NCBI RefSeq assembly: GCF_001083785.1
Contig: NZ_LAVL01000011.1
Location: 52,310 to 116,309, forward strand
Source of the DNA: Nonomuraea sp. SBT364
Lineage (GTDB): Bacteria; Actinomycetota; Actinomycetes; Streptosporangiales; Streptosporangiaceae
Direction of reading: 5' to 3'
Length of the DNA stretch: 64,000 nucleotides
Part shown: positions 44,780-53,785 of the stretch, in pieces
Layout: every line of letters begins with the position of its first letter
Numbering within the stretch: position 1 is the stretch's first letter
Notes under the pieces: generated by a model
Told to the model about the DNA's origin: nothing
Databases searched by the model: none
What the model saw: only the letters and a program-made list of their open reading frames with translations
Translations under genes and position numbers: made by a program

Positions 44780-45852
44780 GCCCGCCCCGGCCCTGAAGAG
44801 GGGGCCCGATCGGGCTCGCCGGCGTGCGGCCGGTCCGGTTCGCCGGCGTGCGGCCGGTCCGGTTCGCCGGGGCAGGGGCGGTTCCGCGGGAAGCTCGCGA
44901 CCACCCGGAAGCCGCCGCCCTCGCGGGGGCCCGCCGTGAGGCGGCCGCCCGCGCCGGTCACCCGGGCGCGCATCCCGGCCACACCCCGGCCCTCGGCCGC
45001 GCCCGTCCAGCCCACGCCCCGGTCGGCCACCTCCAGCACGAACGCGCACGGGTCGGCGGCCACCCGCACCACCGCCCTGGTCGGGCCCGCGTGCCGCAGC
45101 ACGTTGGTCAGCGACTCGCGCACCACCCCGTAGACCGCGCCCCGCAGATGAGCCGGCACGTCCGGCCTGGCGGGCTCCACGTCCACCGGCAGCCCGGCCG
45201 CCCGGACCCCGGCGATCAACCCCGTCAGGCCGGTCAGCCCCGTCAGGTCCGTCAGCGTCTCATGGTCCGTCGGCCCCGCCTGGTCATCGGTGCGCGCGCC
45301 CGTGGGGCCGCCGCCGTCCAGGCGGTCGAGGGCGGCCCTGAGCTCGGACAGCGCCCGGGTGCTGGTCTCCCGGATCGCCTCCAGGGACCGCCGGGCCTGC
45401 CCGGGGTCGTCGTCGAGCGACACCAGCGCGACGCCGGCCTGCATGGCGATCGCCGCCAGCCCGTGACCGGCCGCGTCGTGCACCTCCCCGGCCAGCTCCG
45501 CCCGCAACCGCGCCGTCCGCAGGGCGTCCGCGGCCGGCCCCGGCTCCTGCGGCACGTCCTGCAGGAAAGCGCCAGGCCGTACGTCCCGCGGCACGTCCTC
45601 AGGAGGCGCGTCGTGCCGTGCGTGGAGGGGCGTGCTGGGGCGTACGTCGTGGTAGGGAGGCGGTGGGGGCGGGCCCGCGGCGGCGGCCGCGGCGGCGCGC
45701 GCCTGGGCGAGGCCGTTGAGCGACCACGGGACCGCCAGCCAGCCGGCCCACGCCAGCATGACCACCACGGGGACGTCGCCCAGCCGCGTCAGCCGGGACA
45801 GCGCGGCCCGCGCCCCGCGCGGACGGCCGTGCTCGTGTTTCCGCGTCACCAT
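44776..45852 (-). CDS. HisKA_3 sensor histidine kinase
   Basis: A 358-aa kinase. A short hydrophobic N-terminal part (VVVMLAWAGWLAVPW) is followed by a dimerisation/phospho-His segment EVHDAAGHGLAAIAMQAGVA, and an ATPase domain with GVVRESLTNVLRHA (N box) and DRGVGW. The last 30 residues are (HAGEPDRP)-type repeats, from a 24-bp DNA repeat. A run LTDLTGLTGLTGL in the middle is another local repeat. It is paired with the response regulator. Confidence 0.9.
   Translation of the reverse strand: MVTRKHEHGRPRGARAALSRLTRLGDVPVVVMLAWAGWLAVPWSLNGLAQARAAAAAAAGPPPPPPYHDVRPSTPLHARHDAPPEDVPRDVRPGAFLQDVPQEPGPAADALRTARLRAELAGEVHDAAGHGLAAIAMQAGVALVSLDDDPGQARRSLEAIRETSTRALSELRAALDRLDGGGPTGARTDDQAGPTDHETLTDLTGLTGLTGLIAGVRAAGLPVDVEPARPDVPAHLRGAVYGVVRESLTNVLRHAGPTRAVVRVAADPCAFVLEVADRGVGWTGAAEGRGVAGMRARVTGAGGRLTAGPREGGGFRVVASFPRNRPCPGEPDRPHAGEPDRPHAGEPDRAPSSGPGRA
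44817..44864. repeat. 24-bp tandem repeat in the kinase 3' end
   Basis: The unit CGCCGGCGTGCGGCCGG plus TCCGGTT occurs twice exactly at 44817-44840 and 44841-44864, with a partial third copy after. It encodes the repeated GEPDRPHA tail on the minus strand and can vary in number by slippage. Confidence 0.8.
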
Positions 45853-45962
45853 CCCCCACCCGGCCTGGCTCGTGTCGCCCCGATCCTAGCCAGTCGCGGC
45901 GGACACGACGCCCGAGCCCGCGGCGGCGAAGAACGGACAGGGGGGTCCGTGAGGCGGCCGGG

Positions 45963-46880
45963 TCAGTTCATCCCGTCGGTGAGCCAGCGCAGCGGGTTGT
46001 CGTGCGTGATGCCGCGCAGCGTGTCCTCGTCCACTCCGGCCTCGCGCAGCGCGGGCAGCAGCGTGCGGAACAGCTCGCCGTAGCCGGGGCCGTCGTAGCG
46101 GCGCAGCTGCGCCACCCGGTTCACGCCGGTGCTGAGCAGCAGGCGGCCGGCGTGGCCCTCCTCGATGAGGCCGAGCGCGATCCTGGCCGCCTGCCCGGCG
46201 CCCAGGCCGAGCGCGCCGAGACTCACGTACGCGCCCGTCTCGGCGATCTTGCGGGCCACGGCCGGGTCGGCGCCCGCGTAGCCCACGGCCACCCGCGAGC
46301 CCGGCAGGCCGCGAGTCAGCAGGATCTCCAGCATGCCCAGGCCGTCCTGGCCGTAGGTGGCCACCGACAGGCGGGAGGCCAGCGAGGCGCGGGCGGCGGC
46401 GGCCAGCGCGCGCTGCTCGGCGGCCGTCGGGCGGGCGCCCCAGCAGCCGACCTCGCCGATCACGCCGGGGAAGACGCCGGTGCCGTCGAGGCCGTCAGAG
46501 ATGTCGATCATGAGCAGGGCGGTGAGCTCGTCCACGTCCCGCTCGCCCGGCTGCGCGAACGGCTCGGCGAACAGCCCGGTGGCGGCGATCACGGGCACCC
46601 GGCTGCCCGCCGCGACGCGGGCCAGCCCGGCGGCGTCGCGGCCCATGCCCAGGCAGGTCAGGTCCACGATCAGGCCGAGATCGTCGGACTTGCGCAGCTC
46701 GCGGACCTCGGCGGTGACGGACTGCTCCTCGTCGAGCCAGCGGTAGGGGTCGGAGTCGACGCCCACCGCCCAGCGCATGTCGGTGCGCAGGTGCTCGTGG
46801 GGGAGAATGGCACCGGTGACGGCGGCCGCGCGGATGGGGCCGGTGACGGTGCGTAGCATGACCTCGGGCATACCAGACAA
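45963..46880 (-). CDS. Phosphotriesterase-like protein lacking most metal ligands
   Basis: A 305-aa amidohydrolase-fold protein of the phosphotriesterase family. The first HxH is kept (LPHEHL) and a Glu stands in for the bridging lysine (VIGEVGCWG). The next family histidines are tyrosines (SVATYGQDGL, VAVGYAGAD), and the last Asp is Gly (LLSTGVNR). Elsewhere the fold signals are normal (VDLTCLGMGRD, ITHDNPLRWL). A pseudoenzyme or a different reaction is likely. It could start at 46880 or one of two in-frame ATGs just inside. Confidence 0.82.
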   Translation of the reverse strand: MSGMPEVMLRTVTGPIRAAAVTGAILPHEHLRTDMRWAVGVDSDPYRWLDEEQSVTAEVRELRKSDDLGLIVDLTCLGMGRDAAGLARVAAGSRVPVIAATGLFAEPFAQPGERDVDELTALLMIDISDGLDGTGVFPGVIGEVGCWGARPTAAEQRALAAAARASLASRLSVATYGQDGLGMLEILLTRGLPGSRVAVGYAGADPAVARKIAETGAYVSLGALGLGAGQAARIALGLIEEGHAGRLLLSTGVNRVAQLRRYDGPGYGELFRTLLPALREAGVDEDTLRGITHDNPLRWLTDGMN

Positions 46881-47032
46881 TATCCGACGATTGTTCGGAG
46901 TTGCCTGATCAAGCGGGAAATTTTACTGTGTAGCGCGTTTAGTGGGTGTCTGGTGCGTTGTCCGGGTTCGGACACACCCGGCCGGGCGCCGGGCCCTATC
47001 CTGGAGACCACACCGAGCAGTCCGGGGGGACC

Positions 47033-47494
47033 GTGCCGACGCAGAATTCCGAAACCGGTGACGCCGACATCGTCAAGGGCGAGGCGGCGCGCCGATCGAG
47101 CATGCCCGCGCACCGGTCCGGCATCCGGGGGTGGCGCGACCGGGTGCGGTCGACGCCGGCCGGGGCGCTCACGCTCAAGATCGTGGTCGGCGTCATCGGC
47201 GCGCTCATGGTCGGCGGGGGCCTGGTCATGGTGCCGTTCCCCGGGCCGGGCTGGCTCGTGGTGTTCGCCGGGCTGGCCGTGCTGGCCACCGAGTTCCACT
47301 GGGCGCACCGGGCGCTGGAGTTCGGCAAGCGGACCCTGCACGCCTGGACGGAGTGGTACAAGCGGCAGGGCTGGACGGTCAAGATCCTGGTGGCGCTGGT
47401 CACCGTGATCGCCGCGACCGCGATCGTCTACATGGGCCTGCGCACCCTCGGCCTGGACGTCATCGAGCTCGCCCAGCAGTACATCCTCCGCTAG
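47033..47494 (+). CDS. TIGR02611-type PGPGW membrane protein
   Basis: A 153-aa protein with an N-terminal cytoplasmic part and two or three membrane helices including the family motif PFPGPGWLVVFAGL and ATEFHWAHRALEFGKR. GTG 47033 has GGGGGGA as its ribosome site. The TIGR02611 family is found across actinobacteria; its function is unknown. It is divergent from the phosphotriesterase-like gene. Confidence 0.88.
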   Translation: MPTQNSETGDADIVKGEAARRSSMPAHRSGIRGWRDRVRSTPAGALTLKIVVGVIGALMVGGGLVMVPFPGPGWLVVFAGLAVLATEFHWAHRALEFGKRTLHAWTEWYKRQGWTVKILVALVTVIAATAIVYMGLRTLGLDVIELAQQYILR

Positions 47495-47548
47495 ACCGCT
47501 TCGCTATCGCTTCCCGGAATCCCGGGTCCGGGTGTCTATTCTTCGGGC

Positions 47549-48472
47549 GTGATCGCCCATATCGCTCTCGCGTTGTCGCTGGTCGTGACCGCTCCGGCCG
47601 CTCAGGCGGACCTTTCGCTGCCGGGGGCGAACGTGAAATATCACGAACAGTCCGGCGATCCGGTGCGGCTCACCGCCTACGGGCTCGGGACCACCGGCGC
47701 CTACCTGCGCACCGGCGACCGGTTCGCCCGGCAGCGGGGGCTGTCGGAGGCGGCGCTCTCGCCCGACGGGCGCACCGTCGCGGGCGTCCCGCGCGCCTAC
47801 CGGTCCGGGCATGACGCCCTGCTCCTCACCGACCGGGCCACCGGCACGACCCGGCGGATCCGTACCGTCAAGAAGCCGCTCACCGCGTCGTACGTGTCCT
47901 GGACCCGCGACAGCCGGCGGGTGGCGCTCACCGTCGAGCGGAAGACCGGCGGGCGGTGGCGCGCGGCCGGGTTCACCGTCGTGGACGTGAAGGCGGGCAC
48001 CGCCCGCACCGTCACGGTCGCGGGGATGGGCGCGGCGGCCGGGTTCTGGTGGACGCCCGGCGGCAACCTGATCGCCACGTACGGCACGGGCCTGCGCGTC
48101 TACAGCGCGGCCGACGGGAAGGTGCTGCGGACCCTGACCGGCGTCGGCCCGCCCACCGGGCCCGAGGACTCGTTCTCGCCGTCGGGCAGGCGGATGGCCC
48201 TGTGGTGCCCGGCGCGGTTCGCCGGGCAGATCTGCCTGGCCGACACCGCGACCGGGCGGATCGCCGGCCGGATCGCCGTCGAGCCGGAGGCGCTGTTCGG
48301 CTGGTGGGACGAGAGTCACGTGATCGCGGTCATGGCGCACCGCGGCGCCTACAGGCTGGCCGTGGTCGGCCTGGACGGGAAGGTGGGCCGCGTGCTCGCC
48401 GCCGTCCCCTATCGCACGTGGGCCGCCGGGCTGTGGCTCTCCTTCACCCGTGCGGCCGCGCGTCAAAGATAG
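47549..48472 (+). CDS. Secreted PD40/WD40-like beta-propeller protein
   Basis: A 307-aa protein with a signal peptide (IALALSLVVTAPAAQA) and a repeating pattern of beta-propeller blades: ALSPDGRTVAG, VSWTRDSRRVALTVE, FWWTPGGNLIATYG, SFSPSGRRMALWCP. TolB-like propellers of this kind bind ligands or peptides; no catalytic residues are seen. It ends in the opposite GroES-like gene (10 bp overlap). Confidence 0.82.
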   Translation: MIAHIALALSLVVTAPAAQADLSLPGANVKYHEQSGDPVRLTAYGLGTTGAYLRTGDRFARQRGLSEAALSPDGRTVAGVPRAYRSGHDALLLTDRATGTTRRIRTVKKPLTASYVSWTRDSRRVALTVERKTGGRWRAAGFTVVDVKAGTARTVTVAGMGAAAGFWWTPGGNLIATYGTGLRVYSAADGKVLRTLTGVGPPTGPEDSFSPSGRRMALWCPARFAGQICLADTATGRIAGRIAVEPEALFGWWDESHVIAVMAHRGAYRLAVVGLDGKVGRVLAAVPYRTWAAGLWLSFTRAAARQR

Positions 48473-48783
48473 AGACCGGTGCCGTGGTCGGTCTCCTGGG
48501 TGGCCACCGCGTGCAGGTCGCGCTCGCGCATCACCAGGTAGACCTGGGTGTGCAGCTCGACCTCGAACTGGTCTTCCGGGTTGAGCAACACCTTGTCGCC
48601 GACCTTGACCGAGCGCACGTTCGAGCCGACGCCGCAGACCTCGCCCCACGCCAGCCGGTTGGCCAGCTTGACCGTCGCGGGGATGACGATCCCGGAGCCG
48701 CTGCGGCGCTCCTGGGCCTCCTGCTCCAGCCGGATCATCACCCGGTCGTGCAGCATCTGAATCTCGAACTTGGGCTCTACCAC
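48463..48783 (-). CDS. GroES (Cpn10)-like protein
   Basis: A 106-aa co-chaperonin-like protein: FEIQMLHDRVMIRLEQEAQE, RRSGSGIVIPATVKLANRL, GEVCGVGSNVRSVKVGDKVL and YLVMRERDLHAVA follow the Cpn10 barrel. It lacks the normal GroES mobile loop length and is separate from any groEL. Start GTG 48783 is preferred; upstream TAAACT suggests a leaderless transcript. It is divergent from the DUF1349 gene. Confidence 0.85.
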   Translation of the reverse strand: MVEPKFEIQMLHDRVMIRLEQEAQERRSGSGIVIPATVKLANRLAWGEVCGVGSNVRSVKVGDKVLLNPEDQFEVELHTQVYLVMRERDLHAVATQETDHGTGLYL

Positions 48784-48872
48784 GGGGCCAAGTTTACGTT
48801 CCGCGCCGGGACGGAATCTCACCCAGAGGAACACTCCTTACACGGCATGACCGATCATGGCAGGATAAAGCC

Positions 48873-49436
48873 ATGATCATGGCCTTCGGCGCGACCGGCT
48901 GGCAATGGACGAATCCTCCCCGCCAGTGGACGGCGGACGACGGCCTGAGCCTGTTCTGCGAGGCGGGCACCGACCTGTGGCGGCGGACGCACTACGGCTA
49001 CACCTTCGACACCGCCCACCAGTTCGGCCGCGTGATCCAGGGGGACCTGCGGCTCACGGTGACCTTCGGCGGCGACTACGCCGCCCAGTACGACCAGGCG
49101 GGCGCGCTGCTCAGGATCGACGAGGGTACCTGGATCAAGGCCGGCGTCGAGTACGTCGACGGGCGCTTCCACCTGAGCACGGTCGTCACCCGGGACCGTT
49201 CCGACTGGTCGGTGCTGCCGCTCGGCACGACGGCGGACCAGGTCACCATCGACCTGGAACGCCAGGGCGACGCCGTGACCGTCCGCTACGGGCTGGCCGA
49301 CGAGGCGCCGCAGCACCTGCTCCGCCTGGCCTACTTCCCGCCGGACGCGCCGGCGCTGGCCGGGGTCATGGCCGCCGCGCCGGCGGGCAAGGGCTTCGCC
49401 GTCCGCTTCACCGACGTCCGCCTGGCCGGCTGCTGA
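48873..49436 (+). CDS. DUF1349 domain protein
   Basis: A 187-aa concanavalin-like beta-sandwich protein: WTNPPRQWTADDGLSLFCEA, TDLWRRTHYGYTFDTAH, GGDYAAQYDQAGALLRIDEG and WIKAGVEYVDGRFHLSTVVT are the DUF1349 (regulation of enolase) pattern. It has no signal, so it is cytoplasmic. It may bind a carbohydrate. ATG 48873 or 48879. Confidence 0.88.
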   Translation: MIMAFGATGWQWTNPPRQWTADDGLSLFCEAGTDLWRRTHYGYTFDTAHQFGRVIQGDLRLTVTFGGDYAAQYDQAGALLRIDEGTWIKAGVEYVDGRFHLSTVVTRDRSDWSVLPLGTTADQVTIDLERQGDAVTVRYGLADEAPQHLLRLAYFPPDAPALAGVMAAAPAGKGFAVRFTDVRLAGC

Positions 49437-49439
49437 CCG

Positions 49440-50411
49440 TCAGGGCCGGGCTCGGGGCAGGGTGAGCACCGCGAACACCGGACGGTGGTCGGTGCCCTTC
49501 AGCCCGTGCACGCCGAACTCGCGCACTCCCATCCGGGCGTCCGCCAGCACGTGGTCGATGGCCACCCCCGGCAGCCGGCTCTGCGGCCAGGTCGCCGCCA
49601 GCCCGTGCCCGGTCACGTCCGCCGCGTCCCGGTAGCCGGAGGCGAGCAGGTCGCGCATCCCGAGATGGTCGAGCGTCGCGTTGAAGTCGCCGGCCAGCAC
49701 CCGCAGCGGCCCGCCCGCGCGCGGCAGCGCCTCCAGCCCCGCCTTCCAGCACGGCTGCCTGCCGTACCGGCGCGGCGCGCACGGGTGGACCGAGACGACC
49801 TCCACCCGCGTCCCGCCCGGCGCCGTGAGCACCGCGCCGGCCTGCCGGAACCCGCCGAGTTCCAGCAACGGCCCGGCCGTGAGCGGGTGACGCGCGTACA
49901 CGGCCGAGCCGCCCGCGCCCCGCTTCGGGCTCGTCACCGCGTACGGCAACGCCCGGCGCAGCCGAGGGCCGAGGCGCTCCAGCGCGTCCGGCGTCAGCTC
50001 CTGCAGCATCAGCACGTCCGGGCGCAGCCGCGTGACCAGCGCCTCCAGATCGGCCGCGTCGGCCAGGCCGTACATCAGGTTGGCCGCCAGCACCCGCAGC
50101 GCGGGCCCGTCCGCGACCGGCCCGCCGTCGGCGATCCCCCGGGGCGCCACCGCGCCGCCCAGCGCCACGGTGGCGGCCAGCGCCACCAGTGCCGCCGCCC
50201 GCCGCCTCGACAGCGCCGCCAGCAGCAGCCCCGCCCCCGCCACGACCGCCGCGTACGGGGTGAACGCCACCAGCGGCACCCACGGCCAGTCCGGCTCGAA
50301 GCCTGACACCCGTATCGCTGCCCACGCCGCGAACGGCGCCACCACCACCCACACCAGGATTCGCACGACATGTATCGCCACTGGCACCCATAGGGGTTCG
50401 CGTCCGGACAT
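49440..50411 (-). CDS. Membrane-anchored endonuclease/exonuclease/phosphatase (EEP) protein
   Basis: A 323-aa protein with about three N-terminal helices (residues 12-95) and a C-terminal EEP hydrolase domain: LRVLAANLMYGLADAADLEA, DVLMLQELTPDALE, VVSVHPCAP, VLAGDFNATLDHLGMRDL and KGTDHRPVFAVL. These are the metal and catalytic motifs. It should cleave phosphodiesters or sphingolipid- or inositide-like substrates outside the membrane. It is divergent from the M20 gene, whose start is 15 bp from its own. Confidence 0.88.
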   Translation of the reverse strand: MSGREPLWVPVAIHVVRILVWVVVAPFAAWAAIRVSGFEPDWPWVPLVAFTPYAAVVAGAGLLLAALSRRRAAALVALAATVALGGAVAPRGIADGGPVADGPALRVLAANLMYGLADAADLEALVTRLRPDVLMLQELTPDALERLGPRLRRALPYAVTSPKRGAGGSAVYARHPLTAGPLLELGGFRQAGAVLTAPGGTRVEVVSVHPCAPRRYGRQPCWKAGLEALPRAGGPLRVLAGDFNATLDHLGMRDLLASGYRDAADVTGHGLAATWPQSRLPGVAIDHVLADARMGVREFGVHGLKGTDHRPVFAVLTLPRARP

Positions 50412-50426
50412 GAGAAGGTGTGCTCC

Positions 50427-51683
50427 ATGCGCGACGCCGAGACCAGAGTCCTCAACGCCATCGACGAGGCGGAGACCGTCAACCTGCTGGCCGACCTCGT
50501 CCGGGTGCCCAGCGTGACCGGCACCGACGCCGAGTCCGAACTGCAGCACCACGTCGCCGGCCTGCTCACCGAAGCGGGCCTGGACGTCGACGTCTGGAAG
50601 TTCGACGTCGAGGACCTGCGCGGCCGCGACGGCTTCCCGGGCACCGAGGCGCCCCGGGCGGAGGCGTACGGAGTGGTCGGCGTGACCGGCGGCGACGGCG
50701 TGCCCGCGCTGGCGCTGCAGGGGCACGTGGACGTGGTGCCGACGGGCGACCTGGCCAAGTGGGAGGGCAGCGACCCGTTCGCCGCCCGCATCGCCGGCGA
50801 CATCCTGCACGGCCGGGGCGCGTGCGACATGAAGGCCGGGCTGGCCGCCAACCTCGCGGCCGTCCGGGCCCTGCGCCGGGCCGGGATCACCCTCGAACGG
50901 CCGCTGGCCGTGCACTGCGTGGTCAGCGAGGAGGACGGCGGGCTCGGCGCGTTCGGCACCCTGGCCAGAGGGCACACCGCCGAGGCGGCGCTCATCACCG
51001 AGCCGACCGCGGGCACCGTCATCAGCGCCTGCGCGGGGGCGCTGACGTTCCGGATCGAGCTCGCCGGGCGGGCCGCCCCCGGCGCCACCCGCCTCGAAGG
51101 GGTCAACGCCATCGAGGTGTTCTGGCCGGTCTTCGAGGCGATCCGGCGGCTGGAGGCCGAGCGCAACCGTCACGTCCCGGCCAAGTTCGGCGGCAACGCC
51201 CTGCCGTACCCGATCGAGGTCGGCACCGTCCACGCCGGCGACTGGGCGAGCACCGTGCCCGACCTGCTCGTCGCCGAAGGACGGCTCGGGGTGCTGCTCG
51301 ACGAGGACCCGGCCGAGGCGCGGGCGGCGTTCGAGGAGGCGGTGCTGTCGGCGGCGCACCCGTGGCTGCGGGCCAACCCGCCCGTGGTGACCTGGCCCGG
51401 CGGCCAGTTCGCCAGTGGCCGCCTGCCCGCCGGTCATCCGCTGCTCGCCGAGGTGCGGCAGGCGGCCGCCGACACGAGCGGGGTGGCGCTCCCCGAGTCC
51501 GCCGCCCCGTACGGCAGCGACCTGCGCCTCTACGCCGGGGCCGGGATCCCCACCCTCCACTACGGACCCGGCGACGCCCGCTACGCCCACGCGCCCCGCG
51601 AGCAGGTGCCCATCCCCGAGCTCCTCGCCGTCACCCGCGCCGTCGCCCTCCTCGCGGTCCGCCGCTGCCTCCCCGCAGCCTGA
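50427..51683 (+). CDS. M20 family metallopeptidase (ArgE/DapE-like)
   Basis: A 418-aa zinc peptidase or deacylase. Metal-binding motifs are LQGHVDVVPTGD (His, Asp), GRGACDMKAGLA, VVSEEDGG (Glu-Glu) and ITEPTAG, with the last His in LHYGPGDARYAHAPREQV. The lid dimerisation segment has GRAAPGAT in place of the usual GRxAHA. ATG 50427 fits a GAAGG site. Family members act on N-acyl amino acids or small peptides. Confidence 0.92.
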   Translation: MRDAETRVLNAIDEAETVNLLADLVRVPSVTGTDAESELQHHVAGLLTEAGLDVDVWKFDVEDLRGRDGFPGTEAPRAEAYGVVGVTGGDGVPALALQGHVDVVPTGDLAKWEGSDPFAARIAGDILHGRGACDMKAGLAANLAAVRALRRAGITLERPLAVHCVVSEEDGGLGAFGTLARGHTAEAALITEPTAGTVISACAGALTFRIELAGRAAPGATRLEGVNAIEVFWPVFEAIRRLEAERNRHVPAKFGGNALPYPIEVGTVHAGDWASTVPDLLVAEGRLGVLLDEDPAEARAAFEEAVLSAAHPWLRANPPVVTWPGGQFASGRLPAGHPLLAEVRQAAADTSGVALPESAAPYGSDLRLYAGAGIPTLHYGPGDARYAHAPREQVPIPELLAVTRAVALLAVRRCLPAA

Positions 51684-51723
51684 TCCCTTCCCGCGCCGTG
51701 GCCGGGCCGGCCGGCGGGTGACG

Positions 51724-51960
51724 ACGATGGCCTAGAATCCGCCGAACGGATCAGCCTGTCATGTCCGAGCGCCGGCACGGTCATCGCCACCGTGGACGGA
51801 GCCGATCAGGAGCTGAGCGGGGCCGGCGACGTGCACATGGTGTTCTGGCTGGCGGACCAGCCGAACGAGACCACCGTCGCGGGCCGCTGCGTCGACGACC
51901 GGTTCTGGGCCTTCCCGCCGAGGCACATCATGGAAGCGGGTCTCCTCCTCGCCCACTGAC
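51724..51960 (+). pseudogene. Headless fragment with a protein-like C-terminus
   Basis: The frame ending in TGA 51958-51960 reads SAERISLSCPSAGTVIATVD, then AGDVHMVFWLADQPNETTVAG and VDDRFWAFPPRHIMEAGLLLAH. It has a good codon pattern but no in-frame start with a ribosome site before the middle ATG. It looks like the end of a secreted or beta-rich protein whose front is gone. No family is recognised. Confidence 0.35.
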
Positions 51961-51974
51961 GTGCCGGCGGGGCG

Positions 51975-52778
51975 TCAGGCGGGGGACGTGACGCGGCGCC
52001 GGTGTTCGGGGACGACGAGCGGGGTGCCCGACTGGGGGTCGGGGATGATCTCGCAGCGCAGGTCGAACACCCGCTCCACCAGGCCGGGCGTGATCACGTC
52101 ACCCGGGTCGCCCTCGGCCACGACCTGGCCGTCGCGCATGACGATGAGGTGCGTCGCGTACCGGCACGCCTGGTTGAGGTCGTGCAGGACGGCCACCATG
52201 GTGCGCCCGGCCTCGTGCAGGTCGGCGCACAGGTCGAGCACCTCGATCTGGTGCGCGATGTCGAGGAAGGTCGTCGGCTCGTCGAGCAGCAGGATCGGCG
52301 TCTCCTGGGCGAGCGCCATGGCCAGCCACACGCGCTGCCGCTGCCCGCCGGACAGCTCGTCGACGATCCGGTCCGACAGCTCCGTCACGCTGGTGGCGCG
52401 CATGGCCTCGGTGACCGCCGCCTCGTCGGCCTTGGACCACTGCCGCATGAGCCGCTGGTGCGGGTAGCGGCCGCGCGAGACGAGGTCGGCGACGGTGATC
52501 CCGTCGGGCACGATGGAGCTCTGCGGGAGCAGGCCGAGCCGCCGGGCGACCTCCTTGGACGGCAGCGCGGTGATGACGCCGCCGTCGAGGTGCACCGCGC
52601 CGGTCTTCGGCTTGAGCATCCTGGCCAGGGCGCGCAGCAGGGTGGACTTGCCGCACGCGTTCGGGCCGATGATCACGGTGAACGACCGGTCGGGGATCGC
52701 GACGCTCAGCTCGGTGGCGACGACGCGCTGGTCGTAGGCGAGGGTGAGGTCGCTGCCGTACAGGCGGGCGTCGGCCAT
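51975..52778 (-). CDS. Iron-siderophore ABC transporter ATP-binding protein
   Basis: A 267-aa FecE/FepC-type ATPase. Walker A is IIGPNACGKST near residue 40, signature is LSGGQRQRVWLAMAL, Walker B is LLLDEPTTFLD, switch is VLHDLNQACRYA. It is the last gene of a three-gene minus-strand operon; its start overlaps the permease stop by one base (TGATG). The divergent lipoprotein gene and iron boxes complete the system. Confidence 0.94.
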   Translation of the reverse strand: MADARLYGSDLTLAYDQRVVATELSVAIPDRSFTVIIGPNACGKSTLLRALARMLKPKTGAVHLDGGVITALPSKEVARRLGLLPQSSIVPDGITVADLVSRGRYPHQRLMRQWSKADEAAVTEAMRATSVTELSDRIVDELSGGQRQRVWLAMALAQETPILLLDEPTTFLDIAHQIEVLDLCADLHEAGRTMVAVLHDLNQACRYATHLIVMRDGQVVAEGDPGDVITPGLVERVFDLRCEIIPDPQSGTPLVVPEHRRRVTSPA

Positions 52779-53785
52779 CAGTATCGATCCTTCCGCAGGA
52801 GGAGGGCGAGGTAGGTGCCGCCGATCGCGGCGGTCACCACGCCGACGGGCAACTGGGTGGGCGCGAGCACGCGCTGGGCGGCCAGGTCGGAGACGGTCAG
52901 CAGGACGGCGCCCATGAGCGCCGAGGACGCCAGGGTGACGCCGGGGGAGCGGGTGAGCCGCCGGGCCAGTTGCGGCGCGGCCAGCGCGACGAAGACGACG
53001 GGCCCCGCGGCGGCCACGGCCACGCCGCACAGCAGCACGCCGGTGACGACGGCGGCGGCGCGTACGCGTTCGACGCCGATGCCCATGGAGCGGGCCGCGT
53101 CGTCACCCATCTCGATCATGCGCAGCGGCCTGGCGAGTGACGCGCCCACGGGCAGCAGCACGGCCAGCGCGAGCGCCACGGGGATCGCGTGCTCCCAGCC
53201 GCGCCCGCCCAGGCTGCCGGTGAGCCAGGCCCCGGCGGTCGCCGCGTCGTTGATGTTGGCGCGCGTCAGCAGGTACGAGTTCACGGCCAGCAGCAGGGCG
53301 TTGGCGCCGATGCCGACCAGGACCAGCCGGTAGCCCTGCACGCCGCGCCGGAACGCCATGCCGTACACGAGCAGCGCGGTGATCACGCAGCCGGTGAGCG
53401 CGCCGCCGGCGACGGCCATCGCCGAGCCGCCCGCGACGACGGCGATGATGCCGCCGGTGGAGGCGCCGGCGGTGAAGCCGATGAAGTCGGGGCTGCCGAG
53501 TGGGTTCCTGGTGAGGCTCTGGAAGATCGCGCCGCTCACCCCGAACGCGGCCCCGACCAGCAGGCCGGTGACGACGCGGGGGGCGCGCAGCTTGCCGACG
53601 ATCAGCTCGGCGACCGGGGTGCCCTCGCCGAACAGGGCGGCCAGCACGTCGGGCACGGGCACGGTGAACTCGCCGGTCGAGATCGCCACCACGGCCACCG
53701 CGCACGCCACGAGAAGCAGCAGCACACCGGTGAGCAGGGCCCGCGGCGCCAGCCGGACGGACCAGGGGCCGACACGTACGGTCAT
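52778..53785 (-). CDS. Iron-siderophore ABC permease (FecCD), second
   Basis: A 335-aa FecCD/BtuC-type permease with about ten helices. Family patterns are LRAPRVVTGLLVGAAFGVSG, QSLTRNPLGSPDFIG, GAWLTGSLGGRGW and GPVVFVALAAPQLARRLTR. The ATGA overlap with the first permease and TGATG overlap with the ATPase show one operon. Confidence 0.94.
   Translation of the reverse strand: MTVRVGPWSVRLAPRALLTGVLLLLVACAVAVVAISTGEFTVPVPDVLAALFGEGTPVAELIVGKLRAPRVVTGLLVGAAFGVSGAIFQSLTRNPLGSPDFIGFTAGASTGGIIAVVAGGSAMAVAGGALTGCVITALLVYGMAFRRGVQGYRLVLVGIGANALLLAVNSYLLTRANINDAATAGAWLTGSLGGRGWEHAIPVALALAVLLPVGASLARPLRMIEMGDDAARSMGIGVERVRAAAVVTGVLLCGVAVAAAGPVVFVALAAPQLARRLTRSPGVTLASSALMGAVLLTVSDLAAQRVLAPTQLPVGVVTAAIGGTYLALLLRKDRY

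Noticed and set aside
42267..44939. 890-codon plus-strand frame crossing the kinase, SecY and response regulator genes
   Set aside because: It overlaps three well-supported genes in other frames and shows only shadow composition.
49440..51590. 716-codon minus-strand frame spanning the EEP and M20 genes
   Set aside because: Only its C-terminal part (from 50411) is the EEP protein; the rest is the shadow of the M20 peptidase.
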